From Cynocephalus volans (lineage: Eukaryota; Chordata; Mammalia; Dermoptera; Cynocephalidae), in assembly GCF_027409185.1 (NCBI RefSeq), contig NC_084463.1:46602407-46666406 (forward strand): 64,000 bases of DNA, written 5' to 3'. Positions 37,066-48,411 of the stretch are shown here, in pieces (within the stretch, counting starts at the first letter, position 1; every line of letters begins with the position of its first letter). The notes beneath the pieces were generated by a model. It was not told the origin of the DNA. It did no database searches and saw nothing but the letters and a program-made list of their open reading frames with translations. Both the position numbers and the translations under genes were made by a program.

Positions 37066-37350
37066 AATTTTTTTTTTTTTTTTAATTTTATTTTGTCGAT
37101 ATACATTGTAGCTGATTAATGCTCCCCATCACCAAAACCTCCCTCCCTTCTCCCTCCCCCCTCCCCCCCAACCATGTCCTTTCTGTTTGTTTGTTGTATC
37201 AACTTCAAATAATTGTGGCTGTTATATCTTCTTCCCCCCCCCCCCGGTTTGTGTGTGTATGTGTGTATGTGTGTGTGTGAATTTATATATTAATTTTTAG
37301 CTCCCACCAATAAGTGAGAACATGTGGTATTTCTCTTTCTGTGCCTGACC
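37066..37350 (-). mobile_element. Short L1 3' end
   Basis: A poly-T start, then TTTATTTTGTCGATATACAT, a pyrimidine-rich UTR, poly-C followed by (TG)n, and AGCTCCCACCAATAAGTGAG. It is the reverse of the young family at 20276-21112 and heavily 5'-truncated. Confidence 0.88.
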
Positions 37351-37446
37351 AAATTTTCTACAGAAGTATGTATGCCTTGTATTATCAGAAAAAAAAAATA
37401 CAAAAAGAAAAAAAAAGCCACCAAGGACTACTGCTTTAAAAGAAGC

Positions 37447-37605
37447 ACTGGGCTGGCCAGTGGCTCACTCGGGAGAGTGCAGCACTGGGAACACTGAGGC
37501 CGTGGGTTTGGATCCTATATAGGGATGGCCGGTGAGCTCACTGGCTGAGCGTGGTGCTGACCACACCATGCAGAGGGTTGCGATCCCCTTGCCGGTCAAA
37601 AACCA
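37447..37605 (+). mobile_element. Dimeric tRNA-derived SINE
   Basis: Two tRNA-like units lie in tandem. Unit 1 (GGCTGGCCAGTGGCTCACTC with a B-box-like GGGTTTGGATCC) and unit 2 (GGCCGGTGAGCTCACTGGCT with GGGTTGCGATCCCC) are joined by TATATAGGGAT. Box A and box B positions are recognisable in each unit. Dimeric tRNA SINEs of this style are lineage-restricted, reported in colugos (CYN) and, as I recall, in horseshoe-type bats. Confidence 0.75.
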
Positions 37606-38139
37606 GACCTCTCTATGGGGTCAGGGGCATGACTCCTTCCTGGGGTCTCCCACACTCAGCCAAGGCCCCTTCTACAGTGGTCTCACCTACCTTCCTCCCA
37701 TGTGTGAATGTTTTCACATGTTGCTGACAAAGGAAGTGATGAAGTAACCAGTCATCCCACCGCAAGAACTAAAATCCTACAGCTCCCTCTCCAGAAATCT
37801 TTGAACAGATATGGAAATAAATGGGTACATGCACATTTATGTTTGGCTTTTGGGTGGCATTTCAGTTTGCATACATACTGGTCAATGTCATGGCTAAAAA
37901 AACAAACTAGCTAGAGGTTACCATGGTAGTCCACTTTCTGTGTTTTTGGATGAGCAGGAGGTCAGAGGGGAATGTAAGGCTGTTGGACTCTTTCTCTTGC
38001 AACTCAGCAGCATCTCTGATCTTTTCTTCCTTACCCATCTCCTTAAAAATGTCTTTGACTGAAACCTCATCCTTCTCCTTTCCTAGGCCTTTGTTTGTCT
38101 TGTCATAACCCATAGAATGAAAAACAACAGGGATCAACA

Positions 38140-38325
38140 CAAGAACTAATATTTACTCATAGGATTTAATCCCATCAACATGAAAAAGAAACCATAACTA
38201 GTCCAATTTACGGGTGAGGAAACTGGGGCTCAGAGAATTAGTAACTTGGCCAAGATCTCTGAGATAGAAAGTAGTAAGGTCCAGGACACAAATCTAGACC
38301 TTGTAATTCCAGAGTCTTGAACAAA
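38140..38325 (+). mobile_element. MIR SINE fragment
   Basis: The MIR core is present: TTTACGGGTGAGGAAACTGG then GGCTCAGAGAATTAGTAACT, followed by GGTCCAGGACACAAATC. Confidence 0.75.
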
Positions 38326-38509
38326 TCACTATGTCTACTGGCCTTGGGATTAACCAGAAAAAAGTTTTGGATATAACCGATTGTATTCATGTGCCCCACT
38401 GCATTGGCCATGTCATAAGGCTTGTAAACCCCTGTGCATCTAAGTCTGGCCCATATTGACACTCGATATGGTTTTGATGGAGTCCTAATTCATGGATTTT
38501 CTGAGCACA

Positions 38510-38625
38510 CACACTGTTCAACATCCAACTCTTTATAGTACAGTTGGGAAACTGAGGCCTAAAAAGAGACTAAGACTGGCCTAAACCACAGGAGGTGGGC
38601 AGAGTCCAGAATATTAGGTAGGGCT
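38510..38625 (+). mobile_element. MIR-like fragment
   Basis: GTTGGGAAACTGAGGCCTAA followed by GAGACTAAGACTGGCC resembles the MIR core; it is more diverged than the previous one. Confidence 0.45.
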
Positions 38626-38737
38626 CCACCTCTTCCCATCAGGATTTTTTTCTAAAAATGAGAGTTGTTAAAAACCTAAAAGACCCCTGCCCACTCTCTC
38701 TCCACATAGGGATATTTTTCTTTACTCATGCCCATAT

Positions 38738-38746
38738 AAGTGTGCG

Positions 38747-38803
<57 letters not shown>
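38738..38803. repeat. (CG)n/(CA)n purine-pyrimidine alternating repeat
   Basis: GTGCGCACACACGCGCGCGC runs directly into about 20 CA units. Uninterrupted alternation of purine and pyrimidine of this length favours Z-DNA by known rules. Confidence 0.9.
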
Positions 38804-38807
<4 letters not shown>

Positions 38808-39539
38808 TACGATGGAGGTGGAAATAGAGGAGAAGCAAACACTAAGAAAGTAATGGGGGAAGAGATGGAGGCAGCTCTGCTATGGGACAGTGACATCCAT
38901 TCTGGCTACGTGCTGAGGGGCCCAGAGCAGGAGCAGAAGTATCCAAAAGATTCCCAGGGTTGTGCCTGGGCCAGGGCCATCACCAGCACAGCTGTAAAAG
39001 GACTTAACTGAAGTCCTGAAGTCTACTAATGTGGGCATCTGGAATGAGTATGAGCTCAGCTACCCTATTTTTATGTACCAGGGGATACATAAAAAAATGT
39101 GGCAGTTTTTTGTACATAAATTGTGATGCTTGGATTAAGTGACCCCAGGTATTTCAGATGCCCAGAAAGTGACTATTGGCTTTGGTTCTCCATCAAAGAT
39201 CCATTGTGTTCTGATTCCCTGGTAAAAATGCTTTTCACTCTCTGAAGGTTCTTTAAAGCAGAGAAAGGCTTGGGGCTTGAGTGGGTGAGACTTGGGGTAG
39301 GGCACAATCTATTAGTACACTAGACCTTGAATCTGTTGTCCAGAGAAAAGACCAGATCCTGTTGGGTTTCTGATATCCTCATTGAGAAGTTGACAAAAAT
39401 TACTGTCTTTGCACAGGTGAGAATGCCTCATGAGTAGAGTGCGCACCCCAGGAGGTTAGAAAGGTGGCCAGTGTGGCTGTGGAGCCTGAGACGTAGAAGA
39501 GCAGAGGGAGGGAGGATGCCAGGGCAAGATCCCTGATCC
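38804..39539. other. Unassigned sequence
   Basis: No gene or recognisable repeat was seen. Confidence 0.4.
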
Positions 39540-39905
39540 GGGAGACTGGGTTAGTTATATGTTCCTCTCTGAAATAATTTCTCCAAAACTTAGCACCTTA
39601 AAACAGCACATGTTTAATGCATCTCAATTTATGTGAACCAGAATCTGGGCATAGGTGAGCTGAGGGCCTTTCAAGGTCTCTCATGAGGCTGGAGCTCTGG
39701 TCTCAACTGAAGCTTGACTGTGGGAGGATCCACCCTCAAGATCACTCATGTGGTTACTGGAAGACTTCAGTTTAGACTGAGAGCCTGAGTTTTTTTCTGT
39801 CTGTTGGCCTGGATACTCCCTCAGGTATCTGCCATGTGGGCCTCTACGTGGGGCAGTGGATAACATAGGATCTCACATCCACATTTTGAGAAACACAATT
39901 GGTGA
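39540..39905 (+). mobile_element. Ancient interspersed repeat, class uncertain
   Basis: CCAAAACTTAGCACCTTAAA then ACAGCACATG, and later CTCTCATGAGGCTGGAG with CCATGTGGGCCTCTACGTGG, recall a widespread ancient mammalian repeat. I cannot settle whether it is an LTR or a DNA transposon. Confidence 0.4.
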
Positions 39906-39986
39906 GACAGAGAAAGAGAGAGAAAACACAGAAGAAAGTAAAAGGAAATCACATTATTTTTGTAATTAAATCTTGAAAATTGCAAT

Positions 39987-40926
39987 GGTGTGGATTGTAC
40001 TCCCCCAAAATCATATGTTGAAATCCTAACCCCCAATGTGATGGGCTTAGAAAGTGGGCCCTTTAGGAGGTAATTAGGTCATGATGCTGGATCCCTCACA
40101 AATGGGATGATCGGTCTTATAAAATGGACCCTAGAAGGCTCTCTCCTCCCTACTTGGCCAGGTGAGGAGACAACCTGAATTCTGCAGTCTACAGCCTGGA
40201 AGAGAATCCTCACCAGAACCTGACCATGCTGACACCTTTGTGGAGTATGCATAAAGCAAATGTACTTCACAGGGCCTGGTTTTCCAAAGTCTTGCAGTTT
40301 CAAATATTGATCTTGCAAAAGACAGGAAATTCCCCCAGGCTATAGTCTCTGTTGTAAGATAAAGAATTTTAACACAGCAAGTTTGCTGGCTCAAAGACAG
40401 ACAGGTTACTGATTGATATGTAAAGATACTGGGAAATTGCCGGTAAGAAGGGAATGTTTGCTAAAATCAAGCTTTTGTTAGCGGATCAACTTAACTTCTT
40501 GCAAATTGCATGATAGAATATCACCTTGCTTGTCTTACTGAATGTTACCAGCTTTTCTTGTAAAACTTGTTGAACTGTACTTAGCAAAAACCCCACCTAT
40601 GTTCTCTTCCTGATCTGGAGAATAAATGCAGGAAGAGAACCCCAATTCATGGTTAATTTCCCAAATGGAAGGGATGCCTCTATCTTGAGGGTTCTTGGAG
40701 ATTAACCCCTTTTGGGGGCTTCTCACTGCTCAGAAGAGATGGGCTTTGAGTAATCTTTGGCAGCTCTATCACCCAAGGGAAAAGGGGTGACAAATCCATG
40801 GAAGGCAAAGCAACACACCTTGATTTCAGACTTCCAGGCCACCAAACTGTAAGAAATTAGTTTTTGTTGTTCATAAATTATTCTGTCTATAAAGCTTTAT
40901 TATAACAGTCTGAAATGACTAAGACA
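39987..40926 (+). mobile_element. Old MaLR-like LTR, split by a later LTR
   Basis: The left part has TGGATTGTACTCCCCCAAAA and GTCATGATGCTGGATCCCTC. The right part has GACTTCCAGGCCACCAAACT and ends GACTAAGACA. Together they make one LTR when 40239-40815 plus one copy of CACCTT is removed. Confidence 0.7.
40239..40815 (+). mobile_element. Solo LTR with perfect 6-bp target duplication
   Basis: This is a 577-bp TG…CA element (TGTGGAGTATGC … AAAGCAACA) flanked by CACCTT on both sides (40233-40238 and 40816-40821). It interrupts an older LTR. It contains AGAATAAATGCAGG, a candidate poly-A signal. A 6-bp duplication is typical of class II (ERVK-like) integration; I do not recognise the family. No internal gene is present. 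Confidence 0.75.
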
Positions 40927-42259
40927 GAAATGATACTCTGACGTTTGTTTTCTTTTCTGTTGGTCAGAAGTGAGTGAATAACCATGCAGTGTCGGGAGCT
41001 GTTGTGGAGGCTGCCACCTCAGAGGCTGAGGGGAGGCTCATGTGTCTAATTCGGAATATAATGGAAAGGCATTAAAGACTTATTGTCAAAGGATAAAAAT
41101 ATCTGTATTTTATTTAATGTCAACATTTTACCAGTGCAGAATGAAAAATGAGGCCAAAAATGGAAGGGACTTTCTCAAGATCAAACTGCTAGAACACAGC
41201 CCTGTTTGAGGTTTATTCCATGCTACCTCTCCCTTTTTTTTTTTTTTTTTGGTAATCCTTTTGTCTCTAAATGTGTGCATTATCTACATCTGACAAGGAT
41301 CCATGAGTTTTATAAGTTTTATTTTGTATGAACCTGATTAATTTCTTAGGAAGGAGCTGGTAGCATGAGTCCCATTGTGCATGTTGGAGACTGGGAAGGC
41401 CTTAGGAGACAAAATGACCTGTCTGGGGTAACAGAAATGGTAAGTAAAAGGGGGTTATGATTTAGCTCGGTGTCCTTGAACCTGAAACATTGGCTGCATT
41501 CAGTTTTTATTCAGGGGGCTGAGGAAGGGCTGTGTTTGCAGAATTGTGTACAGTTAATGAGATGACATTAGGAGAAGAGGGTAATAGATCAAAAAAGAAC
41601 TTAGAACTCTGGTAACCAGGCAGCTACATTCTAGAGACAGCTCCCTGTTCAACTCACTTGACAGGAGAGGCTCAAGAGAGCAAGATGTTCTCCTGCTGTG
41701 TCCTGACTTTCTGAGGGGCTTGCCTCAGAAAAGCCTGGGGAGCATTTTTTGATGATGCAGATATTGGCTCAGCCCTCATCCCTGACACCTTTGGCCATTT
41801 GTTAGGAGGCACCAACAGGTACACAAGGTAGCCCAGGACAGGCCTATTCAGGCCAGTCCTCACCTGTGATCCTATCTGGACAATTCTTTACCCATCCCTC
41901 TTTTCTCTGTGTATGTGTGTATTTGTGCGTGTGTGTGTCTGTGTCTGTGTGTCTGTGTCTGTGTGTGCCTGTGTGGCAGAGATGAAAAGGGCCCTTCCTG
42001 GAATAAATCAGGTTGTCAGGGTTTTGGAATTATTGAAGTCCTGTCATGTTTACTCCCTAAGTCATGGCTGGCAGGATAGAAAAGTGCATGTATGTTGAGG
42101 ACCAAATTTACCTATTCATATGTACTCAGAACCAAAAAGGAGAAGCCCTTAACCTGCCCAAATTGGTCTGTATACATTGTAAGAGGAGTTTACCCCTTAA
42201 CATGCACAGACACTAATGCAAGTCTAACAAATAGCAAAGTATCAGTGAAACAAAATAAT
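40927..42259. other. Unassigned sequence with poly-T and (TG)n
   Basis: A poly-T run lies at about 41238-41255 and a (TG)n-rich repeat at 41909-41975. Nothing else was recognised. Confidence 0.4.
41909..41975. repeat. (TG)n-rich repeat
   Basis: The stretch is TGTGTGTATTTGTGCGTGTG followed by imperfect TGTGTC units. Confidence 0.85.
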
Positions 42260-44488
42260 ATCAAGGGAAACTAATAAAGCCTCAGCACCTGACTTCAAAG
42301 AAACAGAGATCTACTAATAGGTAGAAAAATAATTTAAAATAATCATCTTGATGAAGCTCAATGAGATGCAAACAAAAAAAAGCTACAATGAAAAACCCCC
42401 CGGATAGAAAACAAAATAAAATTAGGAAAAAAGTGCATAAACAAAATTAGAAGTTTAAAAAAGAAATAGAAACCATAGAAATGGGACCAAACAGAAATCC
42501 TGGAGCTAAAGAATACAATGACAGAACTGACAAAATTAATGGAGCACTTCAGCAGCAGACTTGAACATGCAGAAGAAAGACCTAGCAAGCTATAAAGCAG
42601 ATTTTAACCAATGAGAGTAACAACAACAACAAATATAGAAAAGTGTGAAGAAAGCAAAAGAGAGCCATGGAACACCATGAAAGGTGTACATATCAATTTA
42701 TGGGTGTCTCAGAGAAGAAGAGAGAAATAAAAGGGTCAAAATGGGGAAATAATAAAGGGGGGAGGAAAGTTTATTTAAAGAAATCCTATCTGAAAATTTC
42801 TATATCTTGGGAGGAATGTGGACATTAAGAAGCTCAAAGAACCTCAGGCAAGATCAACGTACACATACAATATAATCTGATACTAATTATAAAGTTGTTA
42901 AAATTCAAAAACAGTGAGAGAGTCTTCAAAGCAGCTGCAGACAAAAGACTCATCACATATAAGGAACCCCCCACTAAGCTTTCCCCTGACTTATCAACAT
43001 AAGCCTTGCAAACCAAGAGTTAGTGAGATGAGTATATTCAAGTGCTGAAAAAAATCCAAACAAATACTTTGCAGGGGAAAACTGTCCTTCAGAAATAAAG
43101 AAGTGGAGACATTTCTAGGCAAGCAAAAGAAAGGAGTTTATCACCGCCACCTGCCTTACAAGACATGCTAAAGTGAGTCCTTCAAATTAAAATGAAAGGA
43201 CAATAATGAAAAACATGGAAACATATGAAAATAAAAATCACAATAATAAAGATAAATGTATAGACAAATTCAGAATACTCTAATATTGTAATAGAGATGT
43301 GTAAATCACTTGTGACTCTAGTATAAAAGATAAATGGCAAAAGTATTAAAAATTCCAATATTTACAAAAAAATTTTAAGAAATATGCCATATAAAAATGA
43401 TGTAAATTATGACACCAAAAGCATGAAATGTGGGCCAAGAACAAAAGTGTATAGTTTTTGTATGCAATCAAAGTTAAGTTGTTATCAGCTCAAATTAAGA
43501 TGATATAACTATCATATGTTTTATGTAAGCCTCCTGGTAACCACAAGAATAAAACATGTAGGACACAGCCAAAATATTTATGGTAAGGATCTCTTCTTCC
43601 AAGACAGTACCTTAAGCTTGACATCCCATAGCAAAGACAGAAGACAAAAAAACAGCCGAACACTGTATGAAGAGATCCTTTTATAAAAGTCTTAATACCA
43701 TTCATAAGGAAAGAAGCCTCGTGATCTAATCATCTCCTAAAGGACCCACCTCTTAATGAAATGCACTGAGATAAGTTTCAATATAAAATTTGGAGGGACA
43801 CATTCAACTCATAATGAAAAAGAAAAATTCACAAATACGTGAAACTAAACAACATGCTCCAGAACAACTCATAGGTCAAAGTATAAATCAAAACATAGAT
43901 AAATAAATTAATTAATTAACAAACAAACAAATAAAAATATTATGAGAAAAACAAAAAAGGAGACATGACATATCAGGACAGACAGGATCGGGACAGCAGT
44001 TGTAAAGGAAAGTTTGTAGTAATATCTGCATTACAAAACAACCTCAGAAGAACCACCTAATATTACCACTTGAGGACTAGAAAAGTAAGAATAAACAAAG
44101 CCCAAAGTCAGTGGAAGGGATGAAATATCAAAAATAAACAGAGAAGGAAATAAAATAGAAACTAATAAAACAATAGAGAAGGTCAACAGAACTATGATGT
44201 ATGTTTGTTTTCTTAAAAGATAAACAAAGTTGATAAAACTTTATCTAGGTTAATATAAAAGAAATGAGAGGACACAGATAAATAAAATAAAAAATGAAAG
44301 AATACATTACAACTGACGTCAGAGGGAAAAAAAAAAACTAAGAAACTACTCTCCTGAAGTTTACAGCAACAAAATGGATACCTAGTATAAACTATTACAT
44401 TTTTACACACATACAACTTACAAGGACTAAATTATGAAGAAATAGATAATCTGAACAGACCAATAAGAAGTAAGGAGGTTGAGCAATA

Positions 44489-44539
44489 GTAGTAGTTGTA
44501 GTAGTAGTAGTAGTAGTAATAATAATAATAATAATAATT
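44489..44539. repeat. (TAG)n/(TAA)n microsatellite
   Basis: About eight TAG triplets are followed by eight TAA triplets within the old L1. Confidence 0.88.
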
Positions 44540-46435
44540 CTCATTAAATAAAAGCCAAGAACTCAAGGGCTTCAGAGTTAAATTCTACCAAACACTTAAA
44601 GAAGAACTAATATCAATTCTTCTCAAAATTTTCCGAAACATTCAGGATGGAACACTTCTGATCTCACATTAGAAAGCCAGCATCACCTTACACAAAGCCA
44701 GACAAGAACACTGCAAGAATAAAAACTACAGGCCAATCTCACTCAAAAATTCAGATGCAGAATATCCTCAGCAAAATACTAAGAAACTGAATTCAACAGC
44801 ACATTAAAAGATTTATTCACCATGAACAAGTTAGGTTTATTTCTATGAGGTAAACATGTTTTAATATATGCAAATCAATAAATGTGATCTACCACATTAA
44901 TGGGATAAAATACAAAACTGTGTGATCATATAGATACAAAAAACAAAAGCTGTTGACAGAATTGAACATGCTCTCAGCAAATGACTAAAAGCTCTCCGTA
45001 AATTAGGTATAGAAAAACTGTACTTCTACAGAATAAAGGCAATCTATGACAAGGTAATTCTAACATCATACTCAATAGTGAAAACTTGAAAGATTTCCTC
45101 CAAGTTCAGAAATAGACGAGAATACGCACTCTTTTCACTTCTATTTACAATAGTACTGGAAGTCCTTGCCAAAAATTTAAGTAAGAAAAAGAAAAAAAAA
45201 GATCCAAGTCAGAAAGAAAGAATAAAATACTGAGAAATAAATTTAACCAAGGAGGTGAAATGTCTGTGCACAGAAGACTATAAAAAATTGATGAAAGCAA
45301 TTGACAAAGACAAAAATAAATGGAAATATTTGGTGTTTATTATTTTGAAGAATTAATATTGCTAAAATATAAATGATGCCTAAAGTCATCTACACATTCA
45401 GTGCAATCGCTATCAAAATTCTAATGCCATTTTTCACATAAATAGAAAAAAAAAAAATCCCAAAATTTGTATGGAACCACAAAAGACCCCAAATGGATAA
45501 ATAGATGAGCAAAAAGAACAAAGCTGATGGCATCACATGACCTGATTTGAAAATATAATATAAGGATACAGTAATTAAATAGAGCATGGCACTAGCATAG
45601 AAAAAGATGTATAGACCAGTGGAAGAGTACAGAGAGCCCCAAATAAATCCATACTTTTATGGTTGATTGGTTTTTGACCAAAATGCTATGAACACACAAT
45701 GGGTAAAGAACAGATTCTTTAACAGTGTCAGAAACACTGAATATCCACATCCAGAAAAATAAAAATGGGCCATATTTTACCCCATATCTATAATGTTTAT
45801 AAATATAAACCTAGAATAAATTAAAGAATTAAACCTCAGACCTGAAACTGTACGACTACTAGAAGAAATCACAGGGTAAAAGCTTCATGACATTAGCCTG
45901 AGCAAAGATTTTTTGGACATGATCCCTCAAACACAGCCAACTAAGGTAAAAATAGACACATGAGATTTCATAAAACTAAAAAGCTTATGTAAAATGAAGG
46001 AGACAATCAACAGAATAAAGAGACAACCTACAGAATAAGAAAAGCATCTGGGAACCATACATTTTATAAGAGGTTAATATCCAAAATATATAAGAAACTG
46101 AACTCAACAGCAAGAAAACAAACAACCCAATTAAAAGGAGTGGGGGAAAAAAAAAAAACTCTTGAAAATATATTCACAAAAGAGGATATATAAAGGATGT
46201 CAAGCATATGAAAAAATAACGTTCAACATTACTAGTCATCAGAGAAAGGCAAAGATGCAGCTAATAGATATGACCTCACAGCTGTTAGCATGGCTTTTTT
46301 TTAAAAAGAAAGAAATAAAACACTTGGAATGGGAATGGAGAAAAGCAGACGCTTGTATACTGTGTGTGGGAATGTAAGTTGGTAAAGGTATCATGAAAAT
46401 TAGTATGGATATTCCTCAAAAATATTAAAAATAGA

Positions 46436-47001
46436 TGTGGGGAAAACAGAATAGTTTGGTCAAGGCCCTCACCTTGGGTCCAGTTGGGTGTGGTTCAGCA
46501 TTCTTTGTGAGCAAATTGTGTGTGTGGGTGTGGGTGTAGATGGGTGGGTGGAGTTCGTGCACATGTACGCCAGTGTATCTTTTTAGTTTTGTTGCTATTG
46601 TGTTCCTCAGGGGGAGGGAGAGAGCAAGAGAGAGAGAAAAGAGAGAGGTGGAGAGAGAGAGAGAGAGTTGAGAGAGAGTTTGAGTGAAGCAGTTAGGTGG
46701 GCATCGGCCTTGGGCATCTGCCCGGTGCAGCCATGCTTTTCCAAACCTATGGATGCAAGGAACTTTTGGCTTGTTATCTAGCTCACAGACCTGCATGAAG
46801 AGGTCTGGTGACCTGGCCTGGTGTGTGAGGGGTCTGGGAACCCAGCCTGGCATGTGAGAAGGGTTCGTGGCCCAGTCTGTGAATGGGCTTGAGGGGTCTG
46901 GGAGCTCCAGACCCAGCCCTAACTCAACAGTTGGCCCAGTCAGTGCAGGATTACCAGCAGGTCAAAGAGCCCCACAACTGGTGTGGTGGCCTAGCCAGAC
47001 A
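46436..47001. mobile_element. Solo LTR with 5-bp target duplication in L1
   Basis: This is a 566-bp insert with TG…CA ends (TGTGGGGAAAAC … CTAGCCAGACA). ATAGA flanks it at 46431-46435 and 47002-47006, and L1 sequence resumes cleanly (ATAGAACTACCATATGATTC). It contains a (GA)n tract at 46610-46680. Terminal TGT…ACA symmetry means orientation cannot be assigned. The family is not recognised. Confidence 0.7.
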
Positions 47002-47700
47002 ATAGAACTACCATATGATTCAGCAATTTCACACATGGGTGTGCATCTAAAATAAATGAAATCAGTATGACAAAGAGATATTTGTACTCCTGTGTTTATT
47101 GCAGTATTATTCACAATAGCCAAGATATGAGGTTAATCTACATGTCCATGTCCATCAGGTCTAAATAAACAAAGAAATATGGTATATATAAACAGCAGGA
47201 TACTTTTCAGCCTTAAAAAAAGAAAAAGAAAATCCTGTCATTTGTAAGAAAGTGGATGAACCTGGAGGCCATTATGCTAAGTGAAATATGCACAGAAAGA
47301 CAAATACTGCATGATCTCACTTATAAGTGACTCCAAGAGAGTCTTACTCACAGAAGCAGAGGACAATGGTGGTTACCTGGGGGAGGGGGGAGGTGGCAGA
47401 TGGAGACCTGTTGGTCAAAGGATACAATATTTCTGATAGAGAGAAGGAGTAATTTCAGTACGTATATGTATATATAGTTGTACAACATGGTGACTATAGT
47501 CACCAATAATGTATTCTGTACCTGAAAATTTCTAGGAGAGTAGATTATAAAAGTTCTCACCATAAAACATGATAAATATGTAAGGTAATACATATGTTAA
47601 TTAGTTTGGATTTTTTTTCTTTCCACAATGTGTACATATTTTAAAACTTTATAAACATGTACAATTTTTGTCAATAAAGCTAATTAGTTAATTTTTAAAA

Positions 47701-48411
47701 AGAGAAAAAACAATTACATTTACAATAGAATGAAAAAGAGTAAAATGCTTATTAAAAAAAAAAAAACAGCCAAGGGGTAGAAATGTGTGCTTGTAGAAAA
47801 CTACAAAACATTGCCAAAGAAATTAAAGAAACAAATTAATAGACAGGTATCCATGTCCACAGGTTGAAAGAATTAATATTGTTAAAATGTTCATAAAACT
47901 TAGAGCAATCTGCAGATTCAAAGCAATCTTTATCAAAATGCCAATGGTGTTTTCTTTTTAAGAAATAGAGAAAAAAATCCTAAAATGTGCATGGAATATC
48001 AAAGGACACCAAATAATCAAACCACATGTGACAACGAAAAGCAAATCATTGGCCCTCACACTTTCTGATTTCAAAATGTATCACAAAGTTACAGTAATCC
48101 AGACAGTGTGAAACTTGCACAAAGACAGACATTTAGACACATGGGATAGAACGGAAAGCTCGGAAATAAAATCTCACACGAGGGTACTTCAAAAATTTGT
48201 GGAAAAAATAGAATTAAAAGATAACTGAAGCACCCTCATATATGGTCAAATAATCCTCATCAAAAGGCAAGACTACAAAATCAGGAAAGACTAGTCTCTT
48301 CAACAAATGGTGCTGGGAAAACTGGATATTCATGTGCAAAAGAATAAAGTTGGGCCCTTATCTGACACCATTTAGAAAAGTGACTTAACTGAATTAAAAA
48401 CCTAAAGGTTC
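47701..48411 (+). mobile_element. L1 ORF2 fragment
   Basis: + strand ORF2 sequence with AACAAATGGTGCTGGGAAAA near the right end and a MITE at 48179-48238. It ends abruptly at about 48411 where the kazrin-derived block begins. Confidence 0.75.
48179..48238. mobile_element. Short mariner-like MITE (copy 3)
   Basis: CGAGGGTACTTCAAAAATTT at the left, core AATAGAATTAAAAGATAA, and GCACCCTCA then TA (48239-48240) at the right. It interrupts the L1. Confidence 0.55.

Larger units (their letters stand above)
42260..47700 (+). mobile_element. Old, nearly full-length L1, decayed
   Basis: + strand L1: an ORF1-type region (about 42340-43200, e.g. GCAGCTGCAGACAAAAGACT), ORF2 (about 43900-46430, e.g. ATTCAACAGCACATTAAAAG) and 3' UTR to about 47690. 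Stops and indels are frequent. It is split by an LTR at 46436-47001. Confidence 0.75.
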
